Assembly (NCBI GenBank): GCA_009785655.1
Contig: WQVW01000024.1
Location: 1 to 11,053 of the forward strand
Length of the DNA stretch: 11,053 nt
Direction: 5' to 3'
Origin: Oscillospiraceae bacterium
GTDB lineage: Bacteria > Bacillota > Clostridia > Oscillospirales > Oscillospiraceae
Made by a program: the position numbers and the translations under genes. The first letter of the stretch is position 1. Each line of letters begins with the position of its first letter. A model generated the notes under the pieces. The model ran no database searches, had not been told where the DNA came from, and saw nothing but the letters and a program-made list of their open reading frames with translations. Shown here one piece after another: positions 6,091-11,053 of the stretch.

Positions 6091-7365
6091 ATGGGTGGTA
6101 TTTGGAAGACATACAAGAAGATTTCTGTTTTTTATAAGGTCTTGGGCGGGTTTGTTATGGGCATTGTTTTAGGAATAGTTATCGGCCCCCCAGCGGCAAA
6201 TCTGCAATTTTTGGGTCTTATCATGGTTCGGCTTGTTTCCATGGTCGTTCTGCCGCTTGTTATGAGCATGATTGTCGTGGCGGTAGGAGACGTAGGCGGC
6301 AAGAGTGTGGGAAAAATGGGTGCGCTGTCCACCATCATGTTCACGCTTAGCTCAATTATTGCCATCGGTATTGGGTTCGGCTTTGCCTTTATTTTCAACG
6401 TGGGTTACGGAATAGAGCCCGATGTAGCGTGGGAGATTACGCAAGCCGCTGCGGCACCAACTGTAATGGACACAATAATCAACGTTGTGCCGAACAATAT
6501 ATTTGCGGCATTGACATCGGCGGATTTGATGCAGGTGCTGGCATTTTCTATATTTGTAGGTGCGGCAATCACCATGATGCCGAACAAAAAGCACAGCGCG
6601 ATGCTTATCGATGTGTTCTCGGCCGTGGGCGATGTGATGCAGAAAGTTCTGTCGTTTGTTATGGGATTTATGCCTATCGGTGTCATGGGCATTATGGCTT
6701 GGCTTATTGGTACACAAGGCCTCGGGGCGATACTGGAATTTGCCCCATTTATCGGTGCTATTCTTGCCACAACCGTTGTTCTGCACCTGGGCGTTCACAC
6801 GTTTTTGTTCGCGTTTTTGCTCGGCAGGGTACCGATGGGTCATTTTTTGAAGAGCGGCAAAGAACCGGCGCTGTTTGCGTGGGCGACTAACTCCAGCTAC
6901 GCCACGCTGCCGGTCGCTATGACTGCCGCGCAGAAAATGGGCATAAGCGATAAAATCAGAAACTTTATTATACCCTACGGCATTGTTGTGAACATGGATG
7001 GTACGGCAGCGTATTTGGGTGTAGCCACAATATTTATTGCTAACGTTTACGGCATACAATTAGATATGACGCAATTGATTATGATTGTCGCCACTGCCAC
7101 CTTGGGTTCTTTCGGCGCGGCCGGCGTGCCCGGCGCGGCTGTCGTTATGTTAAGCGCAGTGCTTGCGATGCTCGACTTGCCGCAGGAGGCGGTTGTGCTC
7201 CTGCTTGGATTTGACCGCTTGATTCCGGGACCTGCGAGAACAGTTAACAATATCAATGGCGATCTTGCCGTGGCGTCTATTGTTCAGCGGTTTGTTGAGA
7301 AAACCACAGTGAAAAAACCCGAGGACGCCGCCCTGGTCGAAGTTGAGGAAGAGACAGTTCGCTGA
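6091..7365 (+). CDS. Dicarboxylate/amino acid:cation symporter (DAACS/SDF family, GltP-like)
   Basis: This is a secondary transporter of the glutamate-transporter fold (PF00375), 424 residues, with eight expected membrane helices and two re-entrant loops. The first loop is TNSSYATLP (residues 267-275), the cation-site motif NMDGT is at 301-305, and the second loop GAAGVPGAA is at 342-350. Helix 8 carries Arg383-Thr384, Asn387 and Asp391, matching Arg397, Thr398, Asn401 and Asp405 of GltPh. The position of GltPh Asp394, which binds the substrate amino group, appears to be Gly380 here (IPGPART), so a standard Glu/Asp substrate is doubtful. A moderate GAAGAGGG site lies at 6073-6080. The stop is 50 bases before hdrB with no clear terminator between, so read-through into the hdr operon is possible. 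The charged C-terminal tail is typical. Confidence 0.9.
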   Translation: MGGIWKTYKKISVFYKVLGGFVMGIVLGIVIGPPAANLQFLGLIMVRLVSMVVLPLVMSMIVVAVGDVGGKSVGKMGALSTIMFTLSSIIAIGIGFGFAFIFNVGYGIEPDVAWEITQAAAAPTVMDTIINVVPNNIFAALTSADLMQVLAFSIFVGAAITMMPNKKHSAMLIDVFSAVGDVMQKVLSFVMGFMPIGVMGIMAWLIGTQGLGAILEFAPFIGAILATTVVLHLGVHTFLFAFLLGRVPMGHFLKSGKEPALFAWATNSSYATLPVAMTAAQKMGISDKIRNFIIPYGIVVNMDGTAAYLGVATIFIANVYGIQLDMTQLIMIVATATLGSFGAAGVPGAAVVMLSAVLAMLDLPQEAVVLLLGFDRLIPGPARTVNNINGDLAVASIVQRFVEKTTVKKPEDAALVEVEEETVR

Positions 7366-7415
7366 TATTGATTCATACATATTATATTTTAACCAGCCGG
7401 AAGGAGGCAAACACA

Positions 7416-8210
7416 ATGGTCTACAGCTATTATCCAGGCTGTACGTTAAAGACAAAAGCAAAAGTGCTTGACAAAAACGCCCGACTGTGTGCGGAAGTGT
7501 TGGGTTTTACGCTTGAAGAAGTGGAGGAATGGCAGTGTTGCGGGGCGGTTTACCCGATGGGAGCCGACGAGATTGCTACAAAGCTGCCCGCCGTACGCGC
7601 CTTACATGCGGCAAGCGAAAAGGAGCAGGGCATAGTAACGCTGTGTTCCGCCTGTCATCACGTGTTGAAACGCGTTAACGAAGATATGTGCCAAAATAAA
7701 GACTTGCAAACAACGGTGAACAATTACCTTGCCCAGGAAGAGACTCCGTATACATATCATGGCGAAACGACGGTTCTGCATTATCTGGAGATTTTAAGGG
7801 ATCAAATTGGGTTCGATAACTTGGCGGCGAAAGTGAAAAATCCGCTTACTGGGCGCAAAATAGGCGCATATTACGGTTGTATGTTGCTGCGCCCAAGCAG
7901 TGTTATGCAGTTTGACGATCCGGAAAACCCCACTATTTTGGAGGATTTCATCAAAGCCATCGGTGCGGAGCCTGTGGTGTACCCATATCGCAACGAATGT
8001 TGTGGTGGATATATCTCGTTAAAGGAAAAAGCGCTGGCTGAAGAGATGTCGCAAAAGATTGCGGACAACGCTTTATCCAAAGGCGCGGAAGTGCTAATTA
8101 CAGCCTGCCCGCTGTGTTTGTACAACATGAAAAAACCGGACGGAGAGACTTTGCCGACTGTGTATTTTACAGAACTCCTGGCGGAAGCGCTGGGATTAAA
8201 AGAGGAGTAA
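7416..8210 (+). CDS. hdrB: Heterodisulfide reductase subunit B-type protein (two CCG domains)
   Basis: This is the catalytic subunit type of Hdr complexes, which holds two non-cubane [4Fe-4S] clusters in cysteine-rich CCG domains. Both domains are complete: Cys9-x31-Cys41-Cys42-Gly with Cys77-x2-Cys80, and Cys155-x39-Cys195-Cys196-Gly with Cys231-x2-Cys234. In methanogens this subunit reduces the CoM-S-S-CoB disulfide. In bacteria the acceptor is usually unknown and need not be a disulfide. The ATG at 7416 is chosen over an in-frame ATG at 7368 because AAGGAGG (7401-7407) sits 8 bases before it and the family's usual YxYYPGC start follows at once. That gives 264 residues. It is the first gene of the hdrBCA-mvhD operon, with hdrC starting 15 bases after its stop. 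It could in principle be a CCG-domain protein of another oxidoreductase, but the neighbours make HdrB very likely. Confidence 0.93.
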   Translation: MVYSYYPGCTLKTKAKVLDKNARLCAEVLGFTLEEVEEWQCCGAVYPMGADEIATKLPAVRALHAASEKEQGIVTLCSACHHVLKRVNEDMCQNKDLQTTVNNYLAQEETPYTYHGETTVLHYLEILRDQIGFDNLAAKVKNPLTGRKIGAYYGCMLLRPSSVMQFDDPENPTILEDFIKAIGAEPVVYPYRNECCGGYISLKEKALAEEMSQKIADNALSKGAEVLITACPLCLYNMKKPDGETLPTVYFTELLAEALGLKEE

Positions 8211-8225
8211 AGGAGGCGACATGTC

Positions 8226-8618
8226 ATGCATGGCAATAAAGACCATCAGGCAGACCAAATTCGCGCAATCAGCGGCGCGGAGGACAGGAAATGCATGAAG
8301 TGCGGAAAATGCTCCGCCTCCTGCCCTTCTTATGACGTGATGGATGTTAGGCCGCATCAGTTTGTTTCATATTTGCGCGGCGGAGATATTGATGCGATGC
8401 TAAACGCTCAGTCTATATGGAAATGTGTTTCATGCTTCGCTTGCGTGGAACGTTGTCCACAGGATGTAAAACCGGCGCAGATTATTGAAGCGGCCAGACT
8501 GATGGTTATCAGACAGCAGGGCGAAAACTATCTTTCACCAGATGATGTGCCAGAGTTATTAGACCCGGAATTGCCGCAGCAGCTTTTGGCCAGCGCGTTT
8601 CGGAAGTACGCGAAATAG
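8226..8618 (+). CDS. hdrC: Heterodisulfide reductase subunit C-type ferredoxin
   Basis: This is the electron-wire subunit linking HdrA to HdrB, 130 residues. It carries two [4Fe-4S] motifs: Cys23-x2-Cys26-x2-Cys29-x3-Cys33-Pro and Cys67-x2-Cys70-x2-Cys73-x3-Cys77-Pro, the second followed by QDVKPAQII as is usual in HdrC. The protein is compact and soluble, with no membrane segment, so it is not the HdrE-linked or DsrK/QmoC-type membrane form. Three ATGs lie close together (8221, 8226, 8230); only 8226 is in this frame, and AAGGAGG at 8210-8216 is nine bases before it. It is shorter than many methanogen HdrC proteins but keeps all eight cluster ligands. Confidence 0.93.
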   Translation: MHGNKDHQADQIRAISGAEDRKCMKCGKCSASCPSYDVMDVRPHQFVSYLRGGDIDAMLNAQSIWKCVSCFACVERCPQDVKPAQIIEAARLMVIRQQGENYLSPDDVPELLDPELPQQLLASAFRKYAK

Positions 8619-8639
8619 AGGCATGGGGAGGGAAATAAC

Positions 8640-10625
8640 GTGCAGAGAATAGGTGTATTTGTCTGTCATTGCGGTACCAATATAGCCGGAACCGTGGATG
8701 TGGATGAAATAGTTAAAATGGTAAAGCCGGAACAAGGCGTGGTTCACGCTGCCGATTATCCGTATATGTGTTCGGAGGCCGGACAGAGCATGATAATAAA
8801 TGCCGTGAAAGCGCATAATCTTTCAGGTGTTGTAATATGCTCCTGTTCCCCGCGTATGCACGAGACGACGTTCCGGAAAGCGGCGGATAAGGCGGGGCTG
8901 AATCCGTACATGGTGGAGATTGCGAATATACGCGAACATTGCTCTTGGATACATAAAGATAAAGCTGAAGCAACCCAAAAGGCGTTGATTTTAACCCGCG
9001 CGGCTATCGCGAAAGCACAATTAAACAGTCCGCTGTTCCCGGATGAAAGTCCGGTCACCAAACGTGCGCTTGTAATAGGCGGCGGTATTGCCGGTATACA
9101 AACCGCGCTGGACATCGCCGACGCCGGTTTTGAGGTCGATATTGTTGAGTCTACACCCAGCATTGGCGGGAAAATGGCGCAGTTGGATAAAACATTCCCG
9201 ACGCTGGACTGCGCGGCGTGCATCTTGACACCTAAGATGGTGGACGCGTCCGCGCATGAAAATATCACGTTGTATACATACAGCCAAGTCGATAAAGTGG
9301 AAGGTTTTGTTGGGGATTTCACCGTCACCATCCGCCAAAAGGCCAGAAGCGTAGATTTTGACAAATGCACAGGCTGCGGCGTGTGTTCAGAAAAATGCCC
9401 GTCTAAGAAGTCGCCGAGCGAATTTGACCAGGGACTTTGTACTCGTCCCGCTATCTACACCCCGTTTGCCCAGGCAGTTCCGAATGTGCCGGTGATTGAC
9501 CGGGAGGCGTGTCTAAAATTCAAAACCGGAAAATGTGGATTATGTGAAACAGTCTGCGCGCCAAAAGCCATCAATTTTGAGCAGGAAGACGAATTGGTAG
9601 CGCGCAAATACGGTGCTGTTATAATGGCCACGGGATATGAACCTGTTGCCTTGGATAAATTCGGTGAGTACAGCTATAGTGACAGCCCTGATGTGATTAC
9701 GTCTCTTGAATTTGAACGGCTAACCAACGCTGCGGGGCCGACCGGCGGGGACTTAATACGGCTATCTGACAAGCGTAAACCTAAGAGCGTGACGTTTATA
9801 CAATGCGTCGGTTCACGAGACGTTACACAGCGCGGCAAGGCTTACTGCTCAAAAATTTGCTGCATGTACACAGCGAAACATGCCATGCTGATAAAAGAAA
9901 AATACCCTGATACCGAGGTAAATGTATTTTATATTGATGTCCGCACACCCGGCAAAGCTTTTGACGAATTCTATCGCAGAGCCGAGAGCGAATACGGCGT
10001 GCGATATATAAAAGGCCAGGTCGGCAAAGTGATAGACAACGGCGATCATCTTCAAATACAGGCAGTCGATATGCTGGACAACAAAAAGATGGACATGAAA
10101 ACAGATATGGTTGTGCTGGCAACGGCTATTGAGCCTGTGAAATCCGCCAAAAGCATCGCAACCATGCTGACGGCCAGTATTGACACCAATAATTTCATGA
10201 CGGAAGCCCACCCAAAATTGCGCCCAGTGGAAAGCCCGACAGCGGGTGTGTTCCTGTCTGGCGTATGCCAAGGGCCGAAAGATATCCCTGAAACGGTCGC
10301 ACAAGCCGGGGCGGCGGCGTCTAAAGTAATCGGATTGCTGGTCAAAGACAAGCTGATGAGCAATCCATGCACAGCCAAGCCGGATGCGCTTTACTGCAAC
10401 GGATGTTCCATCTGCGAAAACGTTTGCCCTTACGGTGCGATTTCGTACGAGGATTGCGAAGTCAACGACCACGGTGTGAGAGAAGTATGGCACGTGGCGC
10501 AGGTGAATAAGGCACTTTGCCAGGGCTGCGGGGCTTGTGTGGTGACTTGCCCGTCAGGCGCAATGGATCTGCAAGGTTTTTCAAACAGGCAAATTCAAGC
10601 GGAGGTGGATGCGATATGCAGGTAG
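8640..10625 (+). CDS. hdrA: Heterodisulfide reductase subunit A-type Fe-S flavoprotein
   Basis: This is the FAD-binding hub subunit, which in characterised complexes performs flavin-based electron bifurcation and exchanges electrons with ferredoxin, MvhD and HdrC. The 661 residues match classical full-length HdrA. In order: an N-terminal Cys-rich domain (Cys9, Cys11, Cys44, Cys67, Cys69); a thioredoxin-reductase-like FAD domain with GGGIAGIQ at 147-154; an inserted ferredoxin part with Cys243/246/249/253 and Cys291/299/302/306; a second FAD-domain half with Cys403/407/408 and a GVFLSGVCQGPKDIPETVAQAGAAA segment (536-560); and a C-terminal ferredoxin with Cys586/589/592/596 and Cys627/630/633/637. 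No selenocysteine codon is seen. Translation starts at a GTG with GGGAGG (8627-8632) 7 bases upstream. Its last 10 bases overlap mvhD. There is no fused MvhD or NfnB-like domain. Confidence 0.95.
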   Translation: MQRIGVFVCHCGTNIAGTVDVDEIVKMVKPEQGVVHAADYPYMCSEAGQSMIINAVKAHNLSGVVICSCSPRMHETTFRKAADKAGLNPYMVEIANIREHCSWIHKDKAEATQKALILTRAAIAKAQLNSPLFPDESPVTKRALVIGGGIAGIQTALDIADAGFEVDIVESTPSIGGKMAQLDKTFPTLDCAACILTPKMVDASAHENITLYTYSQVDKVEGFVGDFTVTIRQKARSVDFDKCTGCGVCSEKCPSKKSPSEFDQGLCTRPAIYTPFAQAVPNVPVIDREACLKFKTGKCGLCETVCAPKAINFEQEDELVARKYGAVIMATGYEPVALDKFGEYSYSDSPDVITSLEFERLTNAAGPTGGDLIRLSDKRKPKSVTFIQCVGSRDVTQRGKAYCSKICCMYTAKHAMLIKEKYPDTEVNVFYIDVRTPGKAFDEFYRRAESEYGVRYIKGQVGKVIDNGDHLQIQAVDMLDNKKMDMKTDMVVLATAIEPVKSAKSIATMLTASIDTNNFMTEAHPKLRPVESPTAGVFLSGVCQGPKDIPETVAQAGAAASKVIGLLVKDKLMSNPCTAKPDALYCNGCSICENVCPYGAISYEDCEVNDHGVREVWHVAQVNKALCQGCGACVVTCPSGAMDLQGFSNRQIQAEVDAICR

Positions 10626-11053
10626 CTAATAAAGAATTTAAGCCTCTGATCGTGGCCTTTTGTTGTAACTGGTGTTCGTATGCGGGTGCAGACTTGGCCG
10701 GAACCAGCCGCTTGGCCTATCCGGCGGAGGTGAAGATCATAAAAGTTCCGTGTTCCTGCCGGGTGAATCCGCTGTTTGTTCTGCGGGCATTTCAAAAAGG
10801 CGCGGACGGTGTCATTATATGCGGCTGTCACCCTGGGGACTGCCATTACAGCACCGGAAACTACTATACCCGGCGGCGTATCACGCTGTTGTACTCGCTG
10901 CTGGATTATCTTGGTATCGAAAAAGGCCGCACCCATCTGGAATGGGTTTCAGCGGCGGAGGGCATGAAGTTTGCTACGACGATGAATAAATTCGTGGAAA
11001 CAATCCATGGGCTGGGAGAAAACGTGAGATTGGAGGATTTGCGATGCAAGAGC
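10616..11053 (+). CDS. mvhD: MvhD-type hydrogenase iron-sulfur subunit (3' end just outside window)
   Basis: This small [2Fe-2S] protein joins HdrA to an electron-donating or -accepting enzyme such as a hydrogenase, formate dehydrogenase or methylene-THF reductase. The frame is open for 146 codons to the window end, about the family's full length, so only the last few codons should be missing. Motifs: FCCNWCSYAGADLAG (Cys16, 17, 20), VPCSCRVNP (Cys46, 48) and CGCHPGDCHYSTGN (Cys69, 71, 76), followed by YYTRRR. The middle motif is usually CSGR or CTGR, so Cys48 is an unusual extra thiol. The ATG lies inside the hdrA end with GGAGG (10601-10605) 10 bases upstream, which indicates translational coupling. 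The following gene seems to overlap its end in the same way. Confidence 0.92.
   Translation, partial: MQVANKEFKPLIVAFCCNWCSYAGADLAGTSRLAYPAEVKIIKVPCSCRVNPLFVLRAFQKGADGVIICGCHPGDCHYSTGNYYTRRRITLLYSLLDYLGIEKGRTHLEWVSAAEGMKFATTMNKFVETIHGLGENVRLEDLRCKS
11044..11053 (+). CDS. Probable start of the next operon gene (only three codons visible)
   Basis: An ATG at 11044 follows a GGAGG site (11032-11036) with an ideal 7-base spacing, in a different frame from mvhD. This mirrors the hdrA-mvhD overlap, so a further co-translated gene very likely begins here. Only Met-Gln-Glu can be read, so no product can be named. By position it is the best candidate for the partner enzyme of the Hdr-MvhD complex. Confidence 0.55.

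Noticed and set aside
5810..6091. 93-codon plus-strand frame ending at the symporter start
   Set aside because: It begins with TTG, has no ribosome binding site, covers the likely promoter and TTGCAT cluster, and resembles no family I know.
6352..7059. Long minus-strand frame (235 codons) opposite the symporter
   Set aside because: Its translation is rich in His, Arg, Cys and Tyr with no domain signature, as expected opposite a hydrophobic membrane protein.
7368..7415. Upstream in-frame ATG at 7368 as the hdrB start
   Set aside because: It would add 16 residues not typical of HdrB, and the strong AAGGAGG site is placed for the ATG at 7416.
9849..10493. Long minus-strand frame (214 codons) opposite hdrA
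   Set aside because: It is opposite strongly conserved HdrA sequence and has no start signal or recognisable motif.
10672..10989. 105-codon plus-strand frame near the window end
   Set aside because: It is the wrong frame over mvhD, whose own frame carries all the conserved cysteine motifs.

Overview
The window looks like chromosomal DNA from a strictly anaerobic, probably Clostridia-type Firmicute of moderate GC content. The reasons are strong AGGAGG-type ribosome binding sites before most genes, a sigma-A-like promoter, a lipoprotein of Gram-positive style, and a heterodisulfide-reductase-type (Hdr/MvhD) iron-sulfur flavoprotein cluster, which is found in anaerobes. No rRNA, tRNA, CRISPR array, transposase or phage gene is visible. 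Every supported gene lies on the + strand.

Layout: (1) 2-1399 is the 3' part of a membrane-anchored transglutaminase-like protein whose start lies before the window. (2) 1400-1693 is intergenic. It holds a non-coding repeat element of about 116 bp, made of two inverted copies of a palindromic unit, followed by a good sigma-A promoter. (3) 1694-4620 is a three-gene ABC importer operon (lipoprotein binding protein, permease, ATPase) of the COG2984/COG4120/COG1101 type, the family that includes the tryptophan importer TrpXYZ. (4) 4793-5689 is a two-cysteine amino-acid racemase of the DapF fold that resembles the staphylopine-pathway histidine racemase CntK. A likely hairpin terminator follows it. 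(5) 5690-6090 is an AT-rich, 401-bp gap with repeated TTGCAT motifs and a plausible promoter. (6) 6091-7365 is a dicarboxylate/amino acid:cation symporter with a non-standard substrate-site residue. (7) 7416-11053 is a tightly packed operon, hdrB-hdrC-hdrA-mvhD. It is truncated by the window end just as another gene appears to start at 11044.

The Hdr genes should form a cytoplasmic complex. HdrA carries FAD and several Fe-S clusters, and is the flavin-based electron-bifurcating (or confurcating) subunit in characterised complexes. HdrB carries two non-cubane cluster (CCG) motifs, HdrC wires HdrA to HdrB, and MvhD links HdrA to an electron-input or -output partner. That partner is not in view; the gene starting at 11044 is the best candidate. 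The ABC importer, racemase and symporter all suggest handling of small amino or carboxylic acids, but nothing in the sequence directly ties them to the Hdr complex.

I did not find a clearly new system. The most notable points are the CntK-like racemase with no metallophore genes in view, the symporter lacking the usual amino-group-binding Asp, the unusual CSCR motif in MvhD, the paired palindromic repeat, and the TTGCAT cluster before the symporter.
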